Source of the DNA: JAIWNK01 sp964453115
GTDB taxonomy: Bacteria; Chloroflexota; Anaerolineae; Anaerolineales; Anaerolineaceae
DNA: 64,000 bases
Direction: 5' to 3'
NCBI GenBank assembly: GCA_964453115.1
Contig: CAYVRT010000012.1
Location: forward strand, 38,669-102,668
Shown: in pieces, positions 1-8,690 of the stretch
How positions within the stretch are numbered: position 1 is the stretch's first letter
Layout of the letters: every line of letters begins with the position of its first letter
Notes under the pieces: model-generated
What the model saw: the letters and a program-made list of their open reading frames with translations, nothing else
Database searches by the model: none
Told to the model about the DNA's origin: nothing
Program-made: the position numbers and the translations under genes

Positions 1-675
1 GTGGCTAGCTCGGTGGTGTTGGTGACAACAACGCCGATTTGGGTTGGGCTGCTTTCGGGGGTGGTGTTGCAGGAGCGGCCGGCAGGGGGCATTTGGCTGG
101 GGATGGCGGTGGCTTTGACTGGTGGGATGATTGTGGGTTTTAGCGAAATTTGCAAGCTGGGGATGGACGGGTTGCGCTGTGGCGGGTTGGGAAGTTTATT
201 GGGAGGTAAGGTGCTGTTGGGTAATTTTTTGGCGCTGTGCGGGGCCTGGTTTGCGTGCGGATATTTGCTGGTTGGGCGTGGAGTGCGGGGGCAGGTTTCG
301 CTGTTGACCTATGTGTTTGTGGTGTATAGTGCGGCAGCCATGACGCTGGTGTTGTTTGCGGCTTTGAGCGGGGCAAGGTTGGGTGGCTATTCGGGGCGTG
401 CCTGGGGGTTGTTGTTTTTGTTGGCGCTGGTGCCGCAGTTGTTGGGGCATTCGGCGTTGAATTGGGCTTTGAAACAGGCTTCGGCATCGTTTGTTGCGCT
501 GGCTTTGCTGGGCGAGCCAATCGGTTCAATTTTTCTGGCAATGGCCTTGTTGGGTGAATTGCCGACCTGGCTAGAGATGGCTGGCGGCAGCCTGATTCTG
601 GTGGGCATTTACCTTGCGGGGTGTGCTTCTACACCGCCGGCAGAGAAACAACAAGGCTCATCCGATTTGGGATGA
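1..675 (+). CDS. EamA/DMT-family transporter, 5' truncated
   Basis: C-terminal part of a drug/metabolite-type (EamA) membrane transporter; the gene begins before the window, so the GTG at position 1 is simply an internal codon. The visible 224 residues start in the last helix of the first EamA repeat (TTTPIWVGLLSGVVLQERP) and contain a complete second repeat of about five hydrophobic helices with the typical signature ALLGEPIGSIFLAMALLGE before the last helix. Such proteins export or import small metabolites, but the substrate cannot be read from the sequence. The gene ends just inside a hairpin and converges on malQ. Confidence 0.85.
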   Translation: MASSVVLVTTTPIWVGLLSGVVLQERPAGGIWLGMAVALTGGMIVGFSEICKLGMDGLRCGGLGSLLGGKVLLGNFLALCGAWFACGYLLVGRGVRGQVSLLTYVFVVYSAAAMTLVLFAALSGARLGGYSGRAWGLLFLLALVPQLLGHSALNWALKQASASFVALALLGEPIGSIFLAMALLGELPTWLEMAGGSLILVGIYLAGCASTPPAEKQQGSSDLG

Positions 676-681
676 GCCTTG
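652..681. terminator. Intergenic hairpin between EamA gene and malQ
   Basis: A perfect 12-bp stem (CAAGGCTCATCC paired with GGATGAGCCTTG) with a 6-nt loop spans the stop codon of the transporter gene. There is no clear T run on either side, so it may stop transcription weakly in both directions between the convergent genes or protect the 3' end. Confidence 0.55.
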
Positions 682-703
682 TCATTCGAATGGGGTGTGG
701 GTC

Positions 704-2200
704 TCAGGCGGCCAGGCGGCTGTAAAGCTGATTGACCTCATACATGCGCCGAGATAGGGCCGGGTTGAGCGTTTCGGCTGTCATGCGCCAGTTCCAGTTG
801 CCGCTTGGGCGACCGGGGAAGTTCATGCGCCCTGAAGAATCGAGGCTGAGCAGGTCTTGCAGGGGGGCGATGCCGAAGATGGCAACGGATGACCAGACGG
901 CGCGGATCATATCCCAGGAAATGTCATCGCCGGAGCGGGCCAGGTAGCGGCGGCAGAAGTCGCGTTCGTGTTCGGGTGCGGTCAGATACCAGCCAAGTGC
1001 TGTGTCGTTATCATGTGTGCCGGTGTAGGCAACGCAATTGGCGGGGTAGTTGTGGGGCAGGAATGGGTCGTCGCTATCGGAGCTGAAGGCAAACTGGAAG
1101 ATTTTCATGCCGGGGAGGAAGAAATCGTCGCGCAGTGCTTCAACATCCGGGGTAATTTTACCCAGGTCTTCGGCAATAATGGGCAGGTCGCCAAGTGCAT
1201 CGCGAATGGCTTTGACGAAATGTTTGCCCGGGCCAGGTACCCAACGGCCAATTTCGGCAGTGGGCATATTGGCTGGCACTTCCCAATAGCCGGCAAAGCC
1301 GCGGAAATGGTCGAGGCGAACGATATCCACGGTTTGCAGGGTGGCCTTGAAGCGCCGGATCCACCAGGCATAGCCGGTTTGACGATGGATGCGCCAGCGG
1401 TACAGCGGGTTGCCCCAAAGCTGACCGGTGGGGGAGAAATAATCCGGTGGGACGCCAGCGACAACGGTGGGGTGGCCTTTTGAATCCAGGAAGAATAAGT
1501 CGGGGTTGGCCCATACATCTGCGCTGTCATAAGCGACGAAGATGGGAATGTCGCCGATGATGCGGATGCCTTTTTGGTTGGCATAGGTACGCAGGGCGTT
1601 CCATTGACGGAAGAAGAAGAACTGGCGCAGCATGTGCCGCTGGAGGGCTGATTGGTGGCTGACGCAAAAATCGGCCAGGGCCTGAGGGTCTCGTTGGCGC
1701 AGGTTTGCGGGCCAGTCTTTCCAGGCAACGCCGCCCTGGGATTCTTTGATTGCCATGAAGAGGGCAAAGTCATCCAGCCAGTAAGCTTGTTGGTTGCAAA
1801 ACGTTTGGTAGGCCTGGTGCAGTTCGGGGGAGGCGCTTTGGGTGAAGTGGGCAGCGGCGCGGTCGAGCAGGGTGAGTTTCCATTGGATGACTTCGCCATA
1901 GTTGACCGTTTCGACCGGGAAGGTGGGGCGGTCACTCAGGTCGGCGCGGCTGAGGAGGTTGTCTTCCATCAGCAGGGCGGGGCTTATCAGGTAGGGGTTG
2001 CCGGCAAAGGCTGAGAAGCATTGATAAGGCGAATCGCCATAGCCGGTGGGGCCAAGGGGTAGAACCTGCCAGAGCGAGCAGCCGCATTCTTTTAAGAAGT
2101 TGACCCAGCGATAGGCTTCAGGGCCCAGGTCACCAATGCCGTCCGGCCCAGGCAGGCTGGTTGGATGAAGTAGAATCCCAGAGGCGCGATTAAATTTCAT
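704..2200 (-). CDS. malQ: 4-alpha-glucanotransferase (amylomaltase)
   Basis: A 498-residue GH77 enzyme that transfers alpha-1,4-glucan segments between maltodextrins in the cytoplasm during glycogen or maltodextrin turnover. GH77 marks are visible: the N-terminal GILLHPTSLPG and GIGDLGPEAY, the nucleophile region DIVRLDHFRGF, the acid/base region IIAEDLG, and YTGTHDNDT. I start at the ATG at 2200, which has a GGGAGA ribosome site and overlaps the end of glgC by 11 nt, rather than at an upstream in-frame codon that would add 24 unrelated residues. Last gene of the glgA-glgC-malQ set, consistent with glycogen metabolism. Full family length. Confidence 0.95.
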   Translation of the reverse strand: MKFNRASGILLHPTSLPGPDGIGDLGPEAYRWVNFLKECGCSLWQVLPLGPTGYGDSPYQCFSAFAGNPYLISPALLMEDNLLSRADLSDRPTFPVETVNYGEVIQWKLTLLDRAAAHFTQSASPELHQAYQTFCNQQAYWLDDFALFMAIKESQGGVAWKDWPANLRQRDPQALADFCVSHQSALQRHMLRQFFFFRQWNALRTYANQKGIRIIGDIPIFVAYDSADVWANPDLFFLDSKGHPTVVAGVPPDYFSPTGQLWGNPLYRWRIHRQTGYAWWIRRFKATLQTVDIVRLDHFRGFAGYWEVPANMPTAEIGRWVPGPGKHFVKAIRDALGDLPIIAEDLGKITPDVEALRDDFFLPGMKIFQFAFSSDSDDPFLPHNYPANCVAYTGTHDNDTALGWYLTAPEHERDFCRRYLARSGDDISWDMIRAVWSSVAIFGIAPLQDLLSLDSSGRMNFPGRPSGNWNWRMTAETLNPALSRRMYEVNQLYSRLAA

Positions 2201-3449
2201 AAGGCTGTCTCCCAGTTTGGATATATTCTCCGCTGCGAACCAGGGGAGAGGAAAAGTCGCTGGCAATGACATCGGTTCCTACAATGCCGCCTGCTTCAAT
2301 GATTGTGGAGGGAGGGACACAGGAGGCTTTGCCAATCATTGCAATTTGCACATCCTCTTCACTGCCTTTGCCGCCGACTTTGCACTCGGTACCTACTTTG
2401 ACGCGCTTATCCAGGACGGCGCGTTCGAGAATGGCTTTTTCGCAAATGATTGAATCGGTCATGATGATTGATTCTTCGATGACAGCATTGGATTTTACCA
2501 CAACTCCGGGAGATAGCACACTGCGAATGACGCGCGCGCCGGGCTCAATTGTGCAACCATTGCAAATCAGGCTGTCCTCAATAATGGATGAGCGGTGAAT
2601 GCGAACCGGCGGGCGTTCTTCGGTGCGGGTATGGATGATCCAATCCGGGTCGTACATATCAAATGCCGGGGGGGTATCTACCAGGTCCATGTGTGCTTTC
2701 CAATAGGATTGGATGGTGCCAACGTCCATCCAATAACCGCTGTAAGGGTATGCAAAGACAGATGCATTGCTTTTGATCATGGCGGGGATGATGTCTTTGC
2801 CGAAGTCGTGGCTGGAGTCGGGGCGTTTGCGGTCTTCCCAGAGGATTTCATCCAGAATTTTACGGTCGAAAACATAAATGCCCATGTTGGCAAGGTTGGA
2901 AGGTGGGTTGGCTGGCTTTTCGACGAAGGAGGTAACACGGTAGCGGCGGTCTATGCCAACAACCCCAAAGCGCGAGGCTTCTTCTTTGGGGACGGTGATG
3001 GTTGCCATGGTCAAATCGGCTTGATGATCGAGGTGGAAATCAATCAGGCGGGTGTAATCCATGGTGTAGATGTGATCGCCAGAGAGAATTAGCACCAGGT
3101 CGGCATTGCTGCGTTTGACGAAGGTGAAGTTTTGCTGGACGGCATCGGCAGTGCCAATGAACCAGTTGGAGGTGGGGGCTTTGAATGGGGTGAAAACGCG
3201 CACACCGCCGGTGAAGTCGCGGTTCAGGTCCCAGGGGCCACCGGCGCCAATGTGTTCGATGAGCGAGTGGGGGCGATATTGGGCGATGACCATTACATCA
3301 AACAAATTTGAATTGACACAGTTGGAGAGGGGAAAATCAATGATGCGGTATTTCCCGGCAAATAGAACCGCCGGTTTGGCACGGCGTGCGGTTAGCACGC
3401 CCAGGCGGGTACCTTCTCCGCCGGCAAGAATAATAGCACGGGTTTTCAT
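2190..3449 (-). CDS. glgC: Glucose-1-phosphate adenylyltransferase
   Basis: Makes ADP-glucose from glucose-1-phosphate and ATP, the first committed step of bacterial glycogen synthesis. The 419 residues show the nucleotide-binding LAGGEGTRL near residue 10, the substrate region KPAVLFAGKYRIIDFPLSNC, and the SGDHIYTMDY metal site, followed by a left-handed beta-helix C-terminal domain rich in hexapeptide-like repeats. The start ATG at 3449 has GGAGG 7 nt upstream and overlaps the glgA stop by ATGA, so the two are translationally coupled. No truncation seen. Confidence 0.96.
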   Translation of the reverse strand: MKTRAIILAGGEGTRLGVLTARRAKPAVLFAGKYRIIDFPLSNCVNSNLFDVMVIAQYRPHSLIEHIGAGGPWDLNRDFTGGVRVFTPFKAPTSNWFIGTADAVQQNFTFVKRSNADLVLILSGDHIYTMDYTRLIDFHLDHQADLTMATITVPKEEASRFGVVGIDRRYRVTSFVEKPANPPSNLANMGIYVFDRKILDEILWEDRKRPDSSHDFGKDIIPAMIKSNASVFAYPYSGYWMDVGTIQSYWKAHMDLVDTPPAFDMYDPDWIIHTRTEERPPVRIHRSSIIEDSLICNGCTIEPGARVIRSVLSPGVVVKSNAVIEESIIMTDSIICEKAILERAVLDKRVKVGTECKVGGKGSEEDVQIAMIGKASCVPPSTIIEAGGIVGTDVIASDFSSPLVRSGEYIQTGRQPYEI

Positions 3450-4930
3450 TGCAGTTCCTCCATGAGTTTGAAATAGATATCGGCATAGGCAATTGCCGAT
3501 TGACTCCACGAAAAATCTTGTTCCATGCAGCGAATTTGCAGGGCATGCCAGGCCGGGCGGTTGGGGTAGAGGGCAAGGGCGCGCAACAGGGCGACGCTGA
3601 AATTGGAGGGCTGCGGCTCTTTGAACAGGAAGCCTGTGTTTTCACCGGGTTGGCGCGTGTCTCGGATGGTGTCGTGCAGGCCGCCGGTGTCGCGGGCGAC
3701 GGGGACACAGCCGTAGCGCATGGCGATCATTTGTGCCAGGCCGCAAGGCTCGTAGCGCGAGGGCATCAGCAGGATGTCACCGCTGGCATACATGCGGTGT
3801 GAGAGGTCGCGGTCAAAGCGGATGATGGCGCGCACCCGGTCAGGCCATTCGGCTTGCAGGCTGCGGCAGGCGCTTTCGAGCAGCAGGTCGCCAGTGCCAA
3901 GGAAGACCATTTGCCAGGGCTGGTCTGTGACCATTTGCAGTCCTTCGATGGCAATGTCCATTCCTTTTTGCTGATCCATGCGTCCGATGGCAATTAGCAA
4001 GGGAATTTCGGGATTGACTGGCAGGTCGAGGGCTGCTTGCAGGGCAAGTTTGTTCTGCTTGCGTTCCTGGAATGTGGCGAGCGAGAAATGATGCTCGAGA
4101 AGCGGGTCGCTAGCGGGGTCCCATACTTCCTGGTCCAGGCCATTCAGGATGCCGGAAATGGAAGTTGAACGGGTGCGCAGAAAGTCTTGCAGGCCGCAGC
4201 CAAAAGCGGGGGTGAGAATTTCGCGGGCATAGTTGGGTGAGACGGCAACGATGTGGTCGGCGACACTGAGGCCGAGCGGGAGGGGGAAGGAGCGCGCCCA
4301 ATCGGGCAGGAGCGGGTCGTTGCTTGGTTCGAAGCCGAAAGCGGGCAGGGTCTTTTCGGCGCTGCCGCCCAGAAAAGGCAGGTTGTGGATGGCAAGCAGG
4401 CTGCGCGTGGCCGCAAAGAAGGGGTCTTGGGCGCGGGTGCGCGCCAATTGGTAAACGGTCATGGCGGTGTGCCAGTCGTTGGCGTGTAAAATGTGGGGCT
4501 GCCAATTGAGGGCGCGCATGGCTTCGAGGCAGGCGAGCGAGAAGAAGAGGTACTTTTCGGCGTCTTGCTGCAAGTTGGTTGTGTTATAGACCGGTGCCTC
4601 AGGTGGGATGGGCGCACCTTCGATTAAGTAAACGGGGATTGCACCGATGTGGGTCAGGTAGACCTGGCCGGGTAAATTGCCTGCCGGGGTAGGGACAGAG
4701 AAGGAGGCAGCGGGCAGTGGGGAGGGTAATTTTTGACGAACAATGCCATGAAATGGGATGGCAAGACGTACATCCAGGTTGTAGCCGTGAATGGTTTGCG
4801 GCGGCAAGGAGCGCAGTGCCAGGGGCAGGGAACCGGCTACGTCGCCCAGCCCACCAACCTTGACCAGGGGGTCAGCCTCGGATGCAATCATCAGGACGCG
4901 CAGGGTTTTGGTTTCGGGTTCTGTGGGCAT
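3446..4930 (-). CDS. glgA: Glycogen synthase (ADP-glucose type)
   Basis: A GT5 glycosyltransferase of 494 residues that elongates glycogen from the ADP-glucose made by GlgC. The N-terminal KVGGLGDVAGSLP loop (substrate lysine), HANDWHTA, and the C-terminal GT-B motif region MPSRYEPCGLAQMIAMRYG are all present. I choose the ATG at 4930: an AGGAG site that overlaps the preceding gene's TAG stop lies 6 nt upstream, while a TTG at 4936 would have no spacing. Second of three consecutive glycogen genes and coupled to glgC by an ATGA overlap. Confidence 0.95.
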   Translation of the reverse strand: MPTEPETKTLRVLMIASEADPLVKVGGLGDVAGSLPLALRSLPPQTIHGYNLDVRLAIPFHGIVRQKLPSPLPAASFSVPTPAGNLPGQVYLTHIGAIPVYLIEGAPIPPEAPVYNTTNLQQDAEKYLFFSLACLEAMRALNWQPHILHANDWHTAMTVYQLARTRAQDPFFAATRSLLAIHNLPFLGGSAEKTLPAFGFEPSNDPLLPDWARSFPLPLGLSVADHIVAVSPNYAREILTPAFGCGLQDFLRTRSTSISGILNGLDQEVWDPASDPLLEHHFSLATFQERKQNKLALQAALDLPVNPEIPLLIAIGRMDQQKGMDIAIEGLQMVTDQPWQMVFLGTGDLLLESACRSLQAEWPDRVRAIIRFDRDLSHRMYASGDILLMPSRYEPCGLAQMIAMRYGCVPVARDTGGLHDTIRDTRQPGENTGFLFKEPQPSNFSVALLRALALYPNRPAWHALQIRCMEQDFSWSQSAIAYADIYFKLMEELQ

Positions 4931-4939
4931 GGACAACTC

Positions 4940-6925
4940 CTATACGGGGTGGGATGTGAGCATTTCAATGTAGTCTTGGGCGGTGGTTTCATCGGGCGAG
5001 GCGCCGAGCAACTGAATGAGTTCGACGACCAGGCGCGATTTGTCTTGGGCATCCTGTCGGCTCCAGGTGCGGCTTTTGATTTCCAGAAAGTGACCGAGTG
5101 CTGGTTTGTGGACGGTGTCTACATTGACGAAGAATTCAATCTCGTGATAGCGAATCAGGAATCGTTGCCGATCTTTTTCAATTTCGGCTTCACGCGAGGG
5201 TTGGAAGTATTCGCGATAGAAGCGCAGGCTTTGCAGCGCGTTTGCCAGGTAGCGGCTGCGTGAGAGCAGCACTTGTTGGGGGAAGTGTTGTTCACGGGCT
5301 GGGCCGATGAGGGTGAGCCGGGAGCGGACATTGGTGACTTTGCCCGTGTTGGCAACAAAGTGATCTTCGCGGAAGCGCACATAGCCTTGTTGTGGGTCGT
5401 TGAAAGAAAGGTAGGTGTCATATTGGCGGTAGTGGCGTTTGCGGATGATTTCAATTTGCGGGTGATGCTGTAATGCATCCAGGATGGGTGCCGGGTCTTC
5501 GATGCGCACTTTGGCCTGCACTTCGTAGCTTTCTTCTTCGGTTGCGCCGCCAATCGCGATCAGTTTGGAGAGCAGCGATTGCTCACGCTGGATCAGGAAT
5601 TGGTCAATGCGTTGGGCGTAGTTCCGGCCTTGCTCCAACAAGTCTTGTTCGTTGAGGGTGAGTAGTTTGTGCGAGCGCATCAGCCATTGTCCATTGACCA
5701 TTACGTCGCTTACATCGCTTGATTTGGCTGCATAGACGATTTGGGCATAGGCGTTTTGGGGGTCGCGCTGGAAGCGCGGCGAATTGTGCAATGGGCTGAC
5801 ATCTACCAGGATTAAATCGGCGCGCTTTCCGGGTTGCAGCGAACCGGTTAGATGGCCGAGGTGCATGGCATTGGCGCCGATGCGGGTTGCCATTGCCAGG
5901 ACGGTGCGGGCAGGCAGGGCGGTTGGGTCGCCGCTTGCGCCTTTGCCCAACAGGGCGGTGAGTCGGATTTCCTCAAACATGTCCAGGTCATTGTTGGAGG
6001 CCGGCCCATCGGTGCCGATGCCAACATTCAGCCCAAGTTCCAACATGCGTCGCACAGGTGCAATGCCAGAGGCAAGTTTGAGATTGGAGGTGGGGTTGTG
6101 GGCAATGCCAACATGGTGATGCTGCATGGTGCGCATTTCACCTTCGTCAATGTGGACACAATGTGCGGCGAGCACTTTGGCTTCGAGCAGGCCTTGTTTG
6201 CGCACGTAGGGAATGACCGGCATGCCTTGCTCATTGCGCATGTTCTCCACTTCCAGGGCGGTTTCGGATAGGTGTGTGTGGAGCGGAACATCAAATTCAA
6301 TTGCCAGTTCGGCGCAGGCGCGCAGGATTTCGGGTGTGCAGGTGTAGGGGGCGTGCGGGGCAACCCCAGGAACGATCAGGGGGTGACCTTTCCAGCGGCG
6401 AATGAAGTCGCGTGTGGCTGCCAGGGAATCTTCATAGAACTGTGCATCGGGGGTGGGAAATTTGAGGACAGTTTCGGCACACAGGGCGCGCATTCCGGCC
6501 TCGGCAGTGGCTTTGGCAATGTCTTCTTCGTAGTAATACATATCGGCAAAGCAGGTCACACCGCTGCGGATCATCTCGGCACAGGCCAGCAGGGTGCCAA
6601 GGCGGACGAAGTCAGGTGAGACGAATTCGCGCTCGACTGGCATCATGTAACCAAGCAGCCAGACATCCAAACGCAGGTCATCGGCCAGGCCGCGCAGCAG
6701 GGTCATGGGGACGTGGGTGTGGGCATTGATCAGACCGGGCATCAGCACCCTGCCGTTGCAATCCAGGGTGTGGGTGGCGGCAAAGGATTGTTGTAATTCG
6801 GCAGATGGACCCACTGCAACGATTGAATCGCCGTGAATGGCGACTGCGCCGGGTTCATATTGATGAAATTCTTCATCCATTGTCAGGACGATGGCGTTGG
6901 TTAACAACCAATCAACAGTTTGCAT
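4940..6925 (-). CDS. Amidohydrolase (SAH/MTA deaminase-like) fused to a CYTH-like domain
   Basis: A 661-residue two-domain protein. Residues about 1-435 are a metal-dependent amidohydrolase of the cytosine deaminase / S-adenosylhomocysteine-MTA deaminase type: NAHTHV (metal His 69 and 71), LHTHLSE, AAHCVH and GTDGPASNND are all present, so it should be catalytically competent, acting on an adenosine-like or other amine substrate. Residues about 440-655 look like a CYTH (class IV adenylyl cyclase / thiamine-triphosphatase) tunnel domain: alternating charged strands EVQAKVRI, YVRFRED, VRSRLTL, HEIEFFVN and FLEIKSR, although the usual ExExK start reads ExQxK. ATG at 6925 (GAGG site) is preferred to the TTG at 6937. 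The CYTH assignment is by motif only. Confidence 0.85.
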   Translation of the reverse strand: MQTVDWLLTNAIVLTMDEEFHQYEPGAVAIHGDSIVAVGPSAELQQSFAATHTLDCNGRVLMPGLINAHTHVPMTLLRGLADDLRLDVWLLGYMMPVEREFVSPDFVRLGTLLACAEMIRSGVTCFADMYYYEEDIAKATAEAGMRALCAETVLKFPTPDAQFYEDSLAATRDFIRRWKGHPLIVPGVAPHAPYTCTPEILRACAELAIEFDVPLHTHLSETALEVENMRNEQGMPVIPYVRKQGLLEAKVLAAHCVHIDEGEMRTMQHHHVGIAHNPTSNLKLASGIAPVRRMLELGLNVGIGTDGPASNNDLDMFEEIRLTALLGKGASGDPTALPARTVLAMATRIGANAMHLGHLTGSLQPGKRADLILVDVSPLHNSPRFQRDPQNAYAQIVYAAKSSDVSDVMVNGQWLMRSHKLLTLNEQDLLEQGRNYAQRIDQFLIQREQSLLSKLIAIGGATEEESYEVQAKVRIEDPAPILDALQHHPQIEIIRKRHYRQYDTYLSFNDPQQGYVRFREDHFVANTGKVTNVRSRLTLIGPAREQHFPQQVLLSRSRYLANALQSLRFYREYFQPSREAEIEKDRQRFLIRYHEIEFFVNVDTVHKPALGHFLEIKSRTWSRQDAQDKSRLVVELIQLLGASPDETTAQDYIEMLTSHPV

Positions 6926-6937
6926 GGCATACCTCAA

Positions 6938-8068
6938 CTAAGGAGTGGATAAGAAACCGCGCCGTAGAAAATCGAGAGCGGTGTTGATGGCCCAGGTGGG
7001 GGCGAGAGCTGCGGGCCCACCATAGGAACGTTCATCGCAGAGGGTTGTTTGGTTCCCCTGCAGGGCAAGAAGCAAAGTTTGCTGCCATTGACCGGGGAAG
7101 AAGGCGGCAGCCAGGGTGAAAGTGGCCGGGATGTGTGTTGCGGCGGCGAGCAGGTCGGTTGCTGGCAGTGGGTCGGGGCGCTGAATAACCTGGGCGTTTG
7201 GCAGGGTCAGGTTGGGTGGGATGGGTAACCCACACAAGAGCAGAGCCGCAGTGGCGTTTTGAGCGCTGAGCGCAGCATTGATGACTTCAGCCAGGGTTTG
7301 CTCATTTTTCCCAAAGATGTGGTTGCCCATTCGTTGGCAAATTTCTGCGCTGAGCTGATTGAGCATGGCCTGAGCCTCGGCTTCTGAATCGGCTTTGGCA
7401 GTGATGCGAATATCAATGATGCCGGCATGGGCAGCAAGGCCAACAGTTGGGTTGGTGAGGGTTTCAAGGTCACCAATCCATTGGTCAACCTGCGATTCGC
7501 CAACGCCAGCGCTATGCAGGGTGATGGATTGAATGATGCTGTGCAGGTCAAAGTGTTGGCGCAGGAGCGGGGCAACAGCCTTTTCGAGCAGATATTCCAT
7601 CTCGCGCGGCACGCCGGGCAAGCTGATGATGATGTTTTTGGGATTGTGATAGAAAAAGGCTGGAGCGGTGCCGACCGGGTTTTCAATGGGGATGGCACCT
7701 TGGGGAATGTAGGCCTGGCGGCGATTGTTCTCGGTTGGCTGACGGTGAAAACGTAGAAAGCGCTGTTGAACCTGTTCCCATAAATCGGGGCGGAATTCAA
7801 GCGGGCGGCCAATGGCCTGGGCAATTGCCTGACGGGTTGGGTCATCTACGGTGGGGCCAAGCCCGCCGGTGGTGATGACGATGGGGCTGCGCTCGAATGC
7901 CTCTTGGATTGCCTGGGCAATGCGATTGGGATTATCCCCAATCAGAGTGGCACGGTACAGGTCAATCCCCAGGTCGCGCAGGAAGCGGGCCAGGTGGCGC
8001 GTGTTTGTATCCTGGATTTCTCCGAGCAGTAATTCCGTGCCAATGGCGATAATTTCAGCGCTGGGCAT
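6938..8068 (-). CDS. CinA-like protein with degenerate C-terminal amidase domain
   Basis: 376 residues. The first ~170 form a molybdopterin-binding-fold domain (IAIGTELLLGEIQDTN, TTGGLGPTVDD, SLPGVPREM), as in CinA / ADP-ribose pyrophosphatase proteins, followed by the usual linker domain. The C-terminal third corresponds in position to the nicotinamide-nucleotide amidase (PncC-like) domain, and its end (SYGGPAAL...WAINTALDFLRRGF) is recognisable, but the catalytic AESCTGG-type segment is replaced by ALLLCGLPIPPNL and the domain is shorter than usual. NMN deamidase activity is therefore doubtful; the N-terminal activity may remain. It lies 14 nt after the cyclic-nucleotide-binding gene and 12 nt before the amidohydrolase start. 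Confidence 0.85.
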   Translation of the reverse strand: MPSAEIIAIGTELLLGEIQDTNTRHLARFLRDLGIDLYRATLIGDNPNRIAQAIQEAFERSPIVITTGGLGPTVDDPTRQAIAQAIGRPLEFRPDLWEQVQQRFLRFHRQPTENNRRQAYIPQGAIPIENPVGTAPAFFYHNPKNIIISLPGVPREMEYLLEKAVAPLLRQHFDLHSIIQSITLHSAGVGESQVDQWIGDLETLTNPTVGLAAHAGIIDIRITAKADSEAEAQAMLNQLSAEICQRMGNHIFGKNEQTLAEVINAALSAQNATAALLLCGLPIPPNLTLPNAQVIQRPDPLPATDLLAAATHIPATFTLAAAFFPGQWQQTLLLALQGNQTTLCDERSYGGPAALAPTWAINTALDFLRRGFLSTP

Positions 8069-8082
8069 AGGCCAGGCAGGTC

Positions 8083-8598
8083 TCAGGCCTTCTCTTTGTT
8101 GCGACGGGTAAATTGTTGTGAGAGTAGGGCCTCGCGAATGCGCAAATCGGAATTGCGGATTTTTTGTGCCAGGTCGGCAGCCAGGTTGAAGAGGACACGG
8201 TAGCCAAGCTGTGGGTTGGTCTCGCAGAGATCAAGCAGGCGCTGGCGGGCAATGCGTAACATACGCGTATTGCGCAGCGAGCAGCGCACGCTGGCTGAGC
8301 GAACGCCTTGATCAACGAGTGCGATTTCACCAAAAGATTGGCCGCGCCGCAGGATGGAGACGATGTGTGGCTCGGTTGTGGTTGTTTGACGGGTTTGCAC
8401 TAGGCTGGGGTCAATCAGTACCTCGGCTTCGCCGCGTAGAATCAGGTATAGCTCATCTTCGCGCGAGCTTTCGGCAACAATTACAGTTCCTTTGTCGTAG
8501 TCCACAACTTCACAAATGGCTTCGACCTGTTCCAATTGTTCCTGTGTCAGGTTGTAGAACAGTTCAGTTTCCTTAAGAAAATTGATGTATTTGCCCAT
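8083..8598 (-). CDS. Stand-alone cyclic-nucleotide-binding domain protein
   Basis: 171 residues containing one cNMP-binding (Crp-type) beta-barrel with the phosphate-binding cassette GQSFGEIALVDQGVRSASV. After it there is only a short charged helix (RREKA-like end), with no winged-helix DNA-binding domain, so this is not a Crp/Fnr transcription factor; it may be a sensor or regulatory subunit. Start at 8598 is set by GGAGG 6 nt upstream. It is the first gene of the operon that ends in glgA-glgC-malQ, so cyclic-nucleotide control of carbon storage is an attractive inference. A large cyclase-like protein is encoded near 55-59 kb. Confidence 0.85.
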   Translation of the reverse strand: MGKYINFLKETELFYNLTQEQLEQVEAICEVVDYDKGTVIVAESSREDELYLILRGEAEVLIDPSLVQTRQTTTTEPHIVSILRRGQSFGEIALVDQGVRSASVRCSLRNTRMLRIARQRLLDLCETNPQLGYRVLFNLAADLAQKIRNSDLRIREALLSQQFTRRNKEKA

Positions 8599-8617
8599 AC
8601 TGCCTCCAGTACTGATA

Positions 8618-8626
8618 AGTTTAACA
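8618..8626 (-). promoter_or_regulatory. Extended -10 promoter (TGT-TAAACT) of the glycogen operon
   Basis: On the minus strand TGTTAAACT lies about 20 nt before the start of the cNMP-binding gene. There is no convincing -35. The same TGn-TAAACT form precedes genes starting at 18908 and 55044. Predicted 5' leader about 12 nt, carrying the GGAGG site. Confidence 0.5.
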
Positions 8627-8677
8627 TGAAACTGTAAAAAGCGGGGTGGGAAAATGGAGTTTTCTTTGTTGAACGGG

Positions 8678-8683
8678 TATAAT
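8678..8683 (+). promoter_or_regulatory. -10 box (TATAAT) of yraN, predicting a leaderless mRNA
   Basis: A consensus TATAAT ends 7 nt before the yraN ATG, placing the transcription start at or next to the start codon. No Shine-Dalgarno sequence precedes the ATG. No good -35 is visible. Confidence 0.6.
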
Positions 8684-8690
8684 TGCGGCG

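Noticed and set aside
1105..1935. Open frame of 276 codons on the minus strand
   Set aside because: Same strand but a different frame inside malQ, with Ser/Pro/Thr-biased composition typical of a shadow frame.
8083..8598. Crp/Fnr transcription factor
   Set aside because: There is no helix-turn-helix after the nucleotide-binding domain.
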